64,000 nt of DNA from the NCBI GenBank assembly GCA_963702555.1, contig CAVPCW010000011.1:124001-188000 (forward strand). Direction: 5' to 3'. A program made the translations under genes and the position numbers. Below, piece after piece: positions 53,096-61,448 of the stretch. Numbering within the stretch: the stretch's first letter is position 1; each line of letters opens with the position of its first letter. The notes under the pieces were generated by a model. It saw only the letters and a program-made list of their open reading frames with translations, was not told the DNA's origin and did not search any database. Origin of the DNA: CAMFLJ01 sp963702555 (GTDB lineage Bacteria; Actinomycetota; Acidimicrobiia; Acidimicrobiales; Acidimicrobilacustridaceae).

Positions 53096-53668
53096 TTGCC
53101 ACCCGTCGACCTCCCCCGCATCGCCGCTGCCGTGAAGGAGATCCTCATCGCCATCGGCGAGGATCCCGACCGCGACGGCCTCCTCGACACCCCGATGCGG
53201 GTGGCGCGGATGTACGAGGAGGTCTTCGCCGGCCTTCGTGAGATCCCCGACTCCCACCTCCAGGTGATGTTCGAGGCGAACCACGACGAGATGGTCATGG
53301 TCCGCGACATCCCCCTCACCTCGATGTGCGAGCACCACCTGGTGCCGTTCATGGGCAAGGCCCACGTGGCCTACATCCCGGGTGAGGACGGGCGGGTCAC
53401 CGGCCTGTCGAAGCTGGCCCGCCTGGTCGACGCCTACGCCAAGCGCCCGCAGGTCCAGGAGCGCCTCACCGCCCAGATCGCCAACGAGATCGAGCGCACC
53501 CTGCAGCCCCGCGGCGTGCTGGTCGTGATCGAGGCCGAGCACCTGTGCATGTCGATGCGCGGCGTGCGCAAGCCGGGCTCGTCCACGGTCACCTCCGCGG
53601 TGCGGGGGCAGTTCCGCGACAGCACGGCCACCCGGTTCGAGGCCATGCGCTTCATCGAACGCTCTTGA
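53096..53668 (+). CDS. folE: GTP cyclohydrolase I
   Basis: A 190-residue enzyme forming 7,8-dihydroneopterin triphosphate from GTP, the first folate step. The zinc ligands are in TSMCEHHLVPFMGKAHVAYI and in EAEHLCMSMRGVRKPGS; GLSKLARLVDAYAKRPQVQE is the conserved oligomer helix. TTG 53096 with GAGGAG upstream was chosen. An alternative leaderless GTG at 53034 would add about 20 residues if a base were missing. The stop overlaps folP (TTGA). Confidence 0.93.
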   Translation: MPPVDLPRIAAAVKEILIAIGEDPDRDGLLDTPMRVARMYEEVFAGLREIPDSHLQVMFEANHDEMVMVRDIPLTSMCEHHLVPFMGKAHVAYIPGEDGRVTGLSKLARLVDAYAKRPQVQERLTAQIANEIERTLQPRGVLVVIEAEHLCMSMRGVRKPGSSTVTSAVRGQFRDSTATRFEAMRFIERS

Positions 53669-54468
53669 GCGCCGCCCCGACCCCGCTCGGTCCGCCCCAG
53701 GTGATGGGGATCGTCAACGTCACGCCCGACTCCTTCAGCGACGGCGGCCGCTTCCTCGACCCCGAGCGCGCCGTCGCCCACGGCCTCGAGCTGCTGGCCG
53801 AGGGCGCGTCGGTGCTCGACGTCGGCGGCGAGTCCACCCGACCGGGCGCCGAGCGGGTGCCGGTCGACGAGGAGCTGCGCCGGGTGCTGCCGGTCGTCGA
53901 GGCCCTCTCGGCCCACGGCCGGGTCTCCATCGACACCCGAAAGCCCGAGGTCGCCCGCGCCGCGGTGGGGGCCGGGGCCACCCTGATCAACGACGTCTCC
54001 GCCGAGCTGTGGCCGGTCGCGGCCGAGCTCGGGGTCGGCTGGGTCGCCATGCACATGCTCGGTGAGCCCGCCACGATGCAGGCCGCACCCCACTACGACG
54101 ACGTCGTGGGCGAGGTCTGCGCCTTCCTCGAGGAGCGCGCGACCCTCGCCCAGGGGGCCGGTGTGCCCGAGATCTGGGTCGATCCCGGCATCGGTTTCGG
54201 CAAGGGCGTCGAGCACAACCTGACCCTGCTCGCCCACCTCGACCGGGTGGTCGCGCTGGGGTGGCCGGTGCTGGTCGGAACCAGCCGGAAGGCAACGCTG
54301 GGGCGGATTCTGGGCGAGTCCGACGGGGTCGAGGGCCTCGTCCCGCCCGACGACCGCCTCGCCGGATCCATCGCCACCGAGGTGTGGGCGATGCACCGTG
54401 GCGCGGCCATGGTGAGGGCCCACGACGTGCGTGCCGCCGTTCAGGCCTCCAAAGTCGTGGCAGCATGA
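53665..54468 (+). CDS. folP: Dihydropteroate synthase
   Basis: A 267-residue TIM-barrel enzyme joining pABA to 6-hydroxymethyl-dihydropterin diphosphate; target of sulfonamides. Signatures are VMGIVNVTPDSFSDGGRFLD, LDVGGESTRPGAERVPVDEE, and VLVGTSRKATLGRILGESDG. The TTG 53665 start overlaps the folE stop. The true first residue might be the ATG just before GIVNVTPD; N-terminal residues before it are poorly conserved. Confidence 0.93.
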   Translation: MSAAPTPLGPPQVMGIVNVTPDSFSDGGRFLDPERAVAHGLELLAEGASVLDVGGESTRPGAERVPVDEELRRVLPVVEALSAHGRVSIDTRKPEVARAAVGAGATLINDVSAELWPVAAELGVGWVAMHMLGEPATMQAAPHYDDVVGEVCAFLEERATLAQGAGVPEIWVDPGIGFGKGVEHNLTLLAHLDRVVALGWPVLVGTSRKATLGRILGESDGVEGLVPPDDRLAGSIATEVWAMHRGAAMVRAHDVRAAVQASKVVAA

Positions 54469-54986
54469 GCGCCGTGGCCAGCAAGGGCAAATGGGCCCAG
54501 GGCATCCGCCCCCGTAACTTCCATTGGGTGATCGCCGACCGTCTCGCCGTGTGCGAGCGGCCCGGTGGCTACGGCGCGAACCATCGCAAGGTGCGCCGTC
54601 AGGAAGAGATCATCTGGGTCCGTGAGCAGGGCTTCACCTGCGTGGTCTCGGTGATCTCGGCCCCCCACAACCTGCACAACTACGACGAGCTCGGCGTGGT
54701 CTGGCGCCATCGTCCGGTGCCCGACGACGAGCTCTCCACCTACGAGCTGGGCTTCTTCAGCGAGCTGCGCGACATGCTCCAGCGCGGTGAGCGGGTGCTC
54801 ATCCACGGCGAGGAGCTCGGCGACCGCGTCTGTGGCCTCATCGCCGGCTACCTGCTCTGGAACGGCCTGGTCGAGACCGCGCCCCGCACGGTCACCGTCA
54901 TCGAGCGCCTCACCCAGCGCCAGCTCGGCCCCGCCGGCCGCGAGATGGTGGCCGTGGCCGCCACGCTCCCGCAGCCCCCCGACTGA
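54465..54986 (+). CDS. Dual-specificity-phosphatase-like protein lacking the catalytic cysteine
   Basis: A 173-residue protein inserted between folP and folB, overlapping folP by 4 bp. The fold resembles a small tyrosine/dual-specificity phosphatase: FTCVVSVISAPHNLHNYDEL, then HRPVPDDELSTYELGFFSEL. The P-loop position reads VLIHGEELGDRVCGLIAGYL, which matches HCX5R with Gly in place of Cys. The HGX5R arrangement means the nucleophile is missing. It may be a pseudophosphatase that binds a phosphate compound. No such role in folate synthesis is established; location suggests a link to the pterin phosphates. Confidence 0.7.
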   Translation: MSAVASKGKWAQGIRPRNFHWVIADRLAVCERPGGYGANHRKVRRQEEIIWVREQGFTCVVSVISAPHNLHNYDELGVVWRHRPVPDDELSTYELGFFSELRDMLQRGERVLIHGEELGDRVCGLIAGYLLWNGLVETAPRTVTVIERLTQRQLGPAGREMVAVAATLPQPPD

Positions 54987-55014
54987 CCCTCGGCAGCGAG
55001 AGGACCACCCCCCG

Positions 55015-55380
55015 ATGGCACCGACCGATCGCATCGAGCTGCGCGGCCTCGTGCTGAGCGCCATCTGTGGCGCCCTGCCCGAGGAGCGCGAGCGGGCCCA
55101 GCCCCTCGAGATCGACCTCGACGTCGTCGCCGACCTCTCGGTCGCCGGCGCCTCCGACGAGCTCCCGGACACCCTCGACTACGGCGCCATCACCGCCGAC
55201 GTGGAGCGGGTGGTCACCACCCTCGAGCCGATCCTGCTCGAGCGCCTCGCCCAGGCCGTCGCCGACGCCGTGCTGGCCGACCCCCGGGTGGTCTCGGTCA
55301 CCGTCACCGTCCGCAAGCTGCGGCCACCGGTCCCGCAGGTCCTCGCGACCTCCGGGGTCTGCATCACCCGGGGGCGCTGA
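55015..55380 (+). CDS. folB: Dihydroneopterin aldolase
   Basis: A 121-residue enzyme converting 7,8-dihydroneopterin to 6-hydroxymethyl-dihydropterin. Conserved segments are IELRGLVLSAICGALPEERE, QPLEIDLDVVADL, DTLDYGAITADVERVV, LLERLAQAVADAVL and VTVRKLRPPVP. The active-site Glu and Lys are present. A GAGAGGA site precedes ATG 55015, and the stop is directly followed by folK. Confidence 0.92.
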   Translation: MAPTDRIELRGLVLSAICGALPEERERAQPLEIDLDVVADLSVAGASDELPDTLDYGAITADVERVVTTLEPILLERLAQAVADAVLADPRVVSVTVTVRKLRPPVPQVLATSGVCITRGR

Positions 55381-55848
55381 GTGACCCGAGCGCTGTTGGG
55401 CCTCGGCTCCAACATGGGTGATTCCTGGGCGATCCTGCGGGAGGCCGTCGGCTCGCTGAGCGGCGTCGTGGCCGTCTCGCCCGTCTACCGCACCGACCCC
55501 GTCGGCGGCCCGGCCGGCCAGGACCCCTTCCTCAACATCGTCATCGAGATCGACACCGAGCTCAGCGCCCGGCAGCTCCTGGGCGTGTGCCACCGCCTCG
55601 AGTCCGCGGCCGACCGCGTCCGCACGGTCCGCTGGGGCCCGCGCACCCTCGACGTCGACATCGTCTGGATGGATGGCGTCACCGTCGACGAGCCCGACCT
55701 CCAGGTGCCCCACCCGCGGATGCGCCAGCGCCGGTTCGTGATGGCCCCGCTCGCCGACATCGCCCCCGACGTGGCGGGCCCCGACTGGCGCGACAAGGCC
55801 GAAGGCCGCATCGACCTCGTCGGCCCGCTCGACTCCCGGCCGGGATGA
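55381..55848 (+). CDS. folK: 2-Amino-4-hydroxy-6-hydroxymethyldihydropteridine pyrophosphokinase
   Basis: A 155-residue kinase supplying the substrate of FolP. Motifs ALLGLGSNMGDSWAILREAV, SPVYRTDPVGGPAGQDPFLN, VRWGPRTLDVDIVWMDG and VPHPRMRQRRFVMAPLADIA are intact. GTG 55381 abuts the folB stop. The end overlaps the DUF2520 gene by 4 bp (ATGA). Confidence 0.93.
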   Translation: MTRALLGLGSNMGDSWAILREAVGSLSGVVAVSPVYRTDPVGGPAGQDPFLNIVIEIDTELSARQLLGVCHRLESAADRVRTVRWGPRTLDVDIVWMDGVTVDEPDLQVPHPRMRQRRFVMAPLADIAPDVAGPDWRDKAEGRIDLVGPLDSRPG

Positions 55849-56642
55849 ACGGCACCGGCCCGCGTTCGCTGCGGGTCGTGGGGCCGGGCCGGGCGGGCTC
55901 GGCCCTCTCGACGGCGTTGGCCGCGGTCGGCTGGACGGTCGCCGAGCCGGTGCGCCGCGGCGGCGACGTGGTGGGCGCGGCCGAGGGCGTCGACCTGCTG
56001 GTGCTCGCCACCCCCGACGCGGTGATCGCCGAGGTCGCCGCCGCGGTGAGGCCGGTGGCGACCACGGTCGTCGCCCACCTGGCCGGCTCGCTCGGCCTCG
56101 ACGTCCTGGCGCCGCACCCCCGTCGGGCCGCCGTGCACCCGCTCGTCTCCCTGCCCGACGCCGAGGTGGGCGCCCGCCGTCTGCGCTCGGGTGCCTGGTT
56201 CGCGGTGGCGGGCGACCCGCCCGAGGCCCTGGCTCTGGTCGAGGCCCTGGTCGCCGACCTCGGGGGCCGTTCGTTCACCGTCGCCGACGCCGACCGGGCG
56301 GCGTACCACGCTGCCGCAGCGATCGCCTCGAACCACCTGGTGGCGCTGCTGGGTCAGGTCGAGCGGGTCGCCGCCGGTGCGGGCGTGCCCCTCGAGGCCT
56401 ACCTCGACCTGGTGCGGGTCACCCTCGACAACGTGGCCGAGATGGGCCCCGCCGCCGCCCTCACGGGGCCGGTGGCACGGGGCGACTGGGCCACCGTCGA
56501 GCGTCACCGCGCCGCGCTGCCCGCCGACGAGCTGGTCGCCTACGACGCCATGGTGGCGGCGGCGCGCCGGTTGGTCGACGATGTCGGCGAGGCCACGGGG
56601 GTCGACGAGGTGCCCGGCACCGACGGGGACGAGGAGGGGTGA
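55845..56642 (+). CDS. Rossmann-like/DUF2520 domain protein
   Basis: A 265-residue protein with an N-terminal nucleotide-binding fold (VVGPGRAGSALSTALAAVGW) and a C-terminal helical DUF2520 domain (AIASNHLVALLGQVERVAAG). It resembles Rv3603c-type proteins found before panC in many actinomycetes. Relatives bear similarity to NADP-dependent beta-hydroxyacid dehydrogenases and to ketopantoate reductase. A role as a pantoate-producing reductase is an attractive inference, given panC downstream and no panE in sight. The stop overlaps the panC GTG (GTGA). Confidence 0.85.
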   Translation: MNGTGPRSLRVVGPGRAGSALSTALAAVGWTVAEPVRRGGDVVGAAEGVDLLVLATPDAVIAEVAAAVRPVATTVVAHLAGSLGLDVLAPHPRRAAVHPLVSLPDAEVGARRLRSGAWFAVAGDPPEALALVEALVADLGGRSFTVADADRAAYHAAAAIASNHLVALLGQVERVAAGAGVPLEAYLDLVRVTLDNVAEMGPAAALTGPVARGDWATVERHRAALPADELVAYDAMVAAARRLVDDVGEATGVDEVPGTDGDEEG

Positions 56643-57496
56643 TGGAGGTCGTGACCACCAAGGCCGGGCTGCGGACGCGGCTCGACGCAGAGCGGGCGGC
56701 CGGCCGCACCGTCGGCCTCGTCCCCACGATGGGCGCGCTGCACGACGGCCACCTGTCGCTGGTCGACGCCGCCGGGGCCGAGTGCGACCTCGTGGCCATC
56801 ACCATCTTCGTGAACCCCCTGCAGTTCGCGGTGGGGGAGGACCTGGACGCCTATCCCCGGCCGCTGTCGCGCGACCTCGAGCTGGCCGAGTCGGCCGGTG
56901 CCGTCGTGGCGTTCACACCGAGCACCGACGAGATGTACCCGCGGCCCACCGCCACCTCCGTGCACGTCGACGGGCTCACGGCCTCGATGGAGGGAGCGGC
57001 CCGGCCGACCCACTTCGACGGGGTCACCACCGTCGTCACCAAGCTCTTCAACATCGCCGGGCCCTGCCGCGCCTACTTCGGGGAGAAGGACTTCCAGCAG
57101 CTGTCGGTGGTGCGGCGCATGGCCGACGACCTCGACCAGCCCGTCACGGTGGTGGGTTGCCCGATCGTGCGCGAGGCCGACGGCCTCGCCATGTCGAGCC
57201 GCAACGTCTACCTCTCGCCCGAGCAGCGCACGGCGGCCGCGGTGCTGAACCGGGCGTTGCGGGCCGGCGCCGCGCTGGTCGAGCAGGGCGAGCGCGACCC
57301 CGCAGCGGTGGAGGCCCACATGGCGCAGGTCGTGGGCGCCGAGCCGCTCGCCCGCCTCGACTACGCCCAGCTCGTCGATCCCGACACCCTCGAACGGCCC
57401 ACGGCGCTCGAGCACGGCGGCTCCGTGCGGCTGCTGGTGGCAGCAGGTTTGGGCCAGACGCGCCTGCTGGATAACCTCGCAGTCCTCGTGCCCTGA
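56639..57496 (+). CDS. panC: Pantothenate synthetase
   Basis: A 285-residue ATP-dependent ligase joining pantoate and beta-alanine. HIGH-type motif PTMGALHDGHLSLVDAAGAE, FVNPLQFAVGEDLDAYPR, YFGEKDFQQLSVVRRM, and SSRNVYLSPEQRTAAAV are all present. GTG 56639 overlaps the previous stop; ATG 56642 directly after is an alternative. Confidence 0.94.
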   Translation: MMEVVTTKAGLRTRLDAERAAGRTVGLVPTMGALHDGHLSLVDAAGAECDLVAITIFVNPLQFAVGEDLDAYPRPLSRDLELAESAGAVVAFTPSTDEMYPRPTATSVHVDGLTASMEGAARPTHFDGVTTVVTKLFNIAGPCRAYFGEKDFQQLSVVRRMADDLDQPVTVVGCPIVREADGLAMSSRNVYLSPEQRTAAAVLNRALRAGAALVEQGERDPAAVEAHMAQVVGAEPLARLDYAQLVDPDTLERPTALEHGGSVRLLVAAGLGQTRLLDNLAVLVP

Positions 57497-57558
57497 GCCC
57501 GAGGCTCGTTCCCGTACGGCGACCTTCCGAGGCGCCAAGCACACCGAGGAGCCACGAC

Positions 57559-57951
57559 GTGCACCGTCGCATGATGAAGTCGAAGATCCACCGCGCGCGG
57601 GTCACCGACGCCAACCTCCACTACGTCGGGTCGATCACCCTCGACACCCGGCTGATGGAGCTCGCCGACATCCGCGAGTGGGAGCAGGTGCAGGTCGTCG
57701 ACATCGACAACGGCTCGCGCTTCGAGACCTACGCCATCCCCGGTGGCCCCGGCGACGTGTGCCTCAACGGGGCCGCGGCCCGCCTGGTGCAGCCCGGCGA
57801 CCGCATCATCGTCATCACCTACGGCGACTACGACGAGGCCGAGCTCGAGGCCTACGAGCCGCGGGTGGTCCACGTCGATGCGTCCAACCGTCCGGTCGAC
57901 GAAGCCCGCGCCACCGAGCTGACCGCGCTCGAGGTCGGCCTCCGGGCCTGA
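57559..57951 (+). CDS. panD: Aspartate 1-decarboxylase proenzyme
   Basis: A 130-residue self-cleaving pyruvoyl enzyme producing beta-alanine for panC. The cleavage site Gly-Ser lies in NLHYVGSITLDTRLMELADI; Ser becomes the pyruvoyl group. Further conserved: NGSRFETYAIPG, NGAAARLVQPGDRIIVITYG. AGGAGCC precedes GTG 57559. Confidence 0.94.
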   Translation: MHRRMMKSKIHRARVTDANLHYVGSITLDTRLMELADIREWEQVQVVDIDNGSRFETYAIPGGPGDVCLNGAAARLVQPGDRIIVITYGDYDEAELEAYEPRVVHVDASNRPVDEARATELTALEVGLRA

Positions 57952-58037
57952 TCCCGGGCTCCCGTTCCGACCCGGACCCCCGGCCCGCCCGGCGTCCGAG
58001 TGTGTCGGGCGCCCGGGCCCGCGCCAGACTGCCCGAC

Positions 58038-59672
58038 GTGACCGCACCCACCTCGCCGAGCGGCGTCGACCTGTTGGTCGTCGGCTCGGGCGTGGCGGGG
58101 CTCACCGCCGCGGTGCGGGCCGCGAGCCACCACGGCCTGTCGGTCGCGGTCGTCACCAAGGCCGGCATCGACTCGGCCACCACCCGGTGGGCCCAGGGCG
58201 GCATCGCCGCCGTGCTCGACCCCGGGGCCGACAGCACCGACCTCCACGTCGCCGACACGCTGTCCGCAGGTGGCGGGCTGTGCGACGACGACGCCGTGCG
58301 GGTGCTGGTGGAGCAGGGCCCCGCTGCGGTCCGCGACCTCATCGGCCTCGGCGCCGTCTTCGACCGCGACGACGACGGCCGGCTCGACCTGGCCCGTGAG
58401 GGCGGCCACCGCTACGCCCGGGTCGTGCACGCCGGCGGCGTGGCCACCGGCGTCGAGGTCGAGCGCACGCTGGTCGACGCCGTCCACGCCACCGCCGCCC
58501 GCGTCGACGAGGGCGCCTTCGTGCTCGGCCTGCTGGTCGAGGACGGCCGCTGCGTCGGCGTCAGGGTCGCCGGCCCGGGCGGCGCCACCGTCGAGGTGCG
58601 GGCCCGGCACACGCTGCTGGCGAGCGGGGGTGCGGGCCAGCTGTTCGCTGTCACGACCAACCCGATGGAGGCCACCGCCGACGGCGTCGCCATGGCCCTG
58701 CGGGCGGGCGTGCCCGTCGCCGACGTCGAGTTCGTCCAGTTCCACCCCACCGCACTCGCGATCGATCGCCATCCCCGCCCGCTGCTGAGCGAGGCCCTCC
58801 GGGGTGACGGCGCCCTCATCCGCGACGTGCACGGCGACCGGTTCGTCGACGAGATGCTGCCGCGCGACCAGGTCAGCCGGGCGATCACCACCCGCATGCT
58901 CGAGCAGGGTGTCGACCACTGCCTGCTCGACGTCACCGGCATCGACCGCTTCGCCGAGCGGTTCCCGTCGATCGCCGGGCGGCTGGTCGAGGTCGGTCTC
59001 GACCCCACCCGCGACCTGCTCCCCATCGCCCCGGCGGCCCACTACCTCTGCGGGGGTGTGGTCACCGACCTCGACGGCGCCACGGCCCTCCCGGGGCTCT
59101 GGGCCGCCGGCGAGGTCGCCTGCTCCGGAGTGCACGGCGCCAACCGCCTGGCCTCCAACTCCCTGCTCGAAGGCCTCGTCTTCGGGGCCCGCGCCGTCGA
59201 CGCGGTGGCGGCCGGGAACGACGGGCCCGCCGCCACCGGGGCCATGCGCAGCGTGCTCGGGCCCGAGGGGGCCGACGTCCCCGTGATCGGTGGACGCGTC
59301 CTTCCGGTTGCCCTCCCGGCGCCGCTCAGCGGCACCGCCGGCAGCTCGCCGGGTACGGGGCTGCCCGACGAGAAGGAGGTCGCCGCCGCTCGCGACCGCC
59401 TCCAGCGGGCGATGACCGCCGGCGCCGGTGTGGTGCGCGACGCTGCGTCGCTGGACCGCACCGCCGAGGTGGTCGACGAGGTCGCCGTGGTCGCCGGCGC
59501 CGCCCTCGGCACCCGCCACGGCGAGGAGCTCGCCAACCTCTGCACCATCGCCACTGCACTGCTCGCCGCCGCCTCGGCGCGACGGGAGAGCCGAGGGGCC
59601 CACACCCGCCTCGACGCACCCGACGCCGACCCCGAGCTGGCCGTCCGGCTCGTGGTGCAGAGCCGGGGCTGA
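58038..59672 (+). CDS. nadB: L-aspartate oxidase
   Basis: A 544-residue FAD enzyme oxidising aspartate to iminoaspartate, first step of de novo NAD synthesis. FAD fingerprint VVGSGVAGLTAAVRAASHHG, RWAQGGIAAVL, HAGGVATGVEVERTLVDAV, EFVQFHPTAL, and HYLCGGVVTDLDGATAL. The C-terminal succinate-dehydrogenase-like helix domain is present. nadA, the quinolinate synthase, is not next to it; it must lie elsewhere or use another route. Confidence 0.92.
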   Translation: MTAPTSPSGVDLLVVGSGVAGLTAAVRAASHHGLSVAVVTKAGIDSATTRWAQGGIAAVLDPGADSTDLHVADTLSAGGGLCDDDAVRVLVEQGPAAVRDLIGLGAVFDRDDDGRLDLAREGGHRYARVVHAGGVATGVEVERTLVDAVHATAARVDEGAFVLGLLVEDGRCVGVRVAGPGGATVEVRARHTLLASGGAGQLFAVTTNPMEATADGVAMALRAGVPVADVEFVQFHPTALAIDRHPRPLLSEALRGDGALIRDVHGDRFVDEMLPRDQVSRAITTRMLEQGVDHCLLDVTGIDRFAERFPSIAGRLVEVGLDPTRDLLPIAPAAHYLCGGVVTDLDGATALPGLWAAGEVACSGVHGANRLASNSLLEGLVFGARAVDAVAAGNDGPAATGAMRSVLGPEGADVPVIGGRVLPVALPAPLSGTAGSSPGTGLPDEKEVAAARDRLQRAMTAGAGVVRDAASLDRTAEVVDEVAVVAGAALGTRHGEELANLCTIATALLAAASARRESRGAHTRLDAPDADPELAVRLVVQSRG

Positions 59673-59764
59673 ACCCTCCTCGGACCACCCGGCGGCGGGC
59701 CTCGACCCGGACGCCGCACCCCGGTGGTTGGCCGCCGGCCCCCGACGCGGGGCAGGCTTGCTCC

Positions 59765-60625
59765 GTGCCCCGCGCTGTCCACCCTCCCCGAGTCGTCGTC
59801 GTCGAGGCCGTCACCCGCGCCCTGGCCGAGGACCTGATCCCGCTCGGCGACCTCACCTCGGCCCTCCTGCCCGACGACCTCTCGGCCACCGCCGCGTTCG
59901 TCGCCCGGCGCCCGGGCGTGCTCGCCGGGCGGGCCTGCGCCACCGAGACCTTCCACCAGATCGACGACACCGTGGCCCTGGCCTGGCAGCTCGACGACGG
60001 TGATGCCGTGGCCGCCGGCTCGGTGCTCGCCACCGCCACCGGCCCGCTGGCCTCGATCCTCACGGCCGAGCGCACCGCCCTCAACTTCCTCGGCCACCTC
60101 TCGGGCATCGCCACCCTCACCCGGGCATTCGTCGACACCGCCGCCACTGGTGGCAGCGCCCGCATCTGGGACACCCGCAAGACCACCCCGGGCCTGCGCT
60201 CGCTCGAGAAGGCCGCCGTGCGGGCCGGGGGAGGGGCCAACCACCGCGGCAACCTCTCGGACTGGATCCTGCTCAAGGACAACCACATCGCCCTGTTCGG
60301 CATCACCGACGCGGTCGCCCGGGCCCACGCCATGTGGCCCGCCCGCACCGTGCACGTCGAGTGCGACCGCCTCGACCAGGTGCAGGAGGCCCTCGCCGCC
60401 GGGGCCGACGCCCTGCTGCTCGACAACATGACCCCCGACGAGGTGCGCGCCTGCGTGGCCGCCGCCGATGCCGCGCCCCGACGGCCCCTGCTCGAGGTCT
60501 CGGGCGGGGTCACCCTCGACACCGTGGCGTCCTACGCCGGCACCGGGGTCGACTGCATCTCCGTCGGCGGGCTCACCAACGCCGCCCCTGTGCTCGACAT
60601 CGGCCTCGACATCGAGCCCGGCTGA
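59765..60625 (+). CDS. nadC: Nicotinate-nucleotide pyrophosphorylase (carboxylating)
   Basis: A 286-residue quinolinate phosphoribosyltransferase. Conserved segments are RKTTPGLRSLEKAAVRAGGG, ANHRGNLSDWILLKDNHI, VECDRLDQVQEALAAGAD and LLEVSGGVTLDTVASYAGTG. It turns quinolinate and PRPP into nicotinate mononucleotide. Only 19 bp separate it from coaX, so the NAD and CoA genes are probably co-transcribed. Confidence 0.93.
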   Translation: MPRAVHPPRVVVVEAVTRALAEDLIPLGDLTSALLPDDLSATAAFVARRPGVLAGRACATETFHQIDDTVALAWQLDDGDAVAAGSVLATATGPLASILTAERTALNFLGHLSGIATLTRAFVDTAATGGSARIWDTRKTTPGLRSLEKAAVRAGGGANHRGNLSDWILLKDNHIALFGITDAVARAHAMWPARTVHVECDRLDQVQEALAAGADALLLDNMTPDEVRACVAAADAAPRRPLLEVSGGVTLDTVASYAGTGVDCISVGGLTNAAPVLDIGLDIEPG

Positions 60626-60644
60626 CCGGAACCAGGAGGATCTC

Positions 60645-61440
60645 GTGCTGCTCACCGTCGACGCCGGCAACACCCAGACCGTGGTCGGGCTCTACGAGCT
60701 CGACGGCGAGCCCGCGTCCGGTCGCCGCCCCGAGGACGGCCTGCTCAACCACTGGCGCATCTCCACCGCCGCCGAGCGCACCTCCGACGAGGTCGCCGTG
60801 CTGCTCCAGGGCTTCCTCGCGCCTGCGCCGCATGCAGTTCAGCGACATCGACGGCATCGCCGTGTCGTCGGGCGTCCCGAGGATCACCGCCGCCCTGCGC
60901 GACCTGGCCGACCAGTACCTCGACTTCGAGCCGATCGTCATCGAGCCGGGCGTCCGCACGGGCATCCGCATCGACTACGACAACCCGAAGGAGGTCGGCG
61001 CCGACCGCATCGCCAACGCCATCGCCGCCTTCGACCTCTACGGAGGGCCGACGATCGTCGCCGACTTCGGCACGGCCACCACGTGCGACGCCGTCTCCGA
61101 GAACGGCGAGTACCTCGGCGGGGCCATCGCCCCAGGGGTCGAGATCTCGATGGACGCCCTCGTCGGAAAGGCCGCCGCCCTGCGAGCGGTCGAGCTGCGG
61201 GCTCCGCGCAACGTGCTCGGCAAGTCCACCGTCGAGTCGATCCAGTCCGGCGCCGTGTACGGCTTCGCCGCCCAGGTCGACGGCCTGTGCGACCGCATCA
61301 TCGACGAGTTGGGGGAGTGCACGGTGGTCTCCACCGGCGGCCTCGCCGACCTCATCACGCCGTTCTCCCGCCGCATCCAGCACACCGAGCCGTGGCTGAC
61401 GCTCCACGGCCTCCGGCTGGTCTACGAGAAGAACCTCTAG
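60645..61440 (+). CDS. coaX: Type III pantothenate kinase (one +1 insertion)
   Basis: An acetate/sugar-kinase-fold enzyme of about 264 residues, phosphorylating pantothenate. The N-terminal LLTVDAGNTQTVVGLYELDG, central GVRTGIRIDYDNPKEVGADR and DFGTATTCDAVSENGEYLGG (catalytic Asp) are characteristic. The frame shifts after LLQGFL. Deleting G 60819 restores GFLRLRRMQFSDIDG. AGGAGGA lies 4 nt before GTG 60645. It uses the pantothenate made by panC/panD. Confidence 0.9.
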
Positions 61441-61448
61441 GGGTCGTC

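Noticed and set aside
54465..54986. Active dual-specificity phosphatase
   Set aside because: The catalytic Cys position is Gly (HGEELGDR), so the classical mechanism is impossible.
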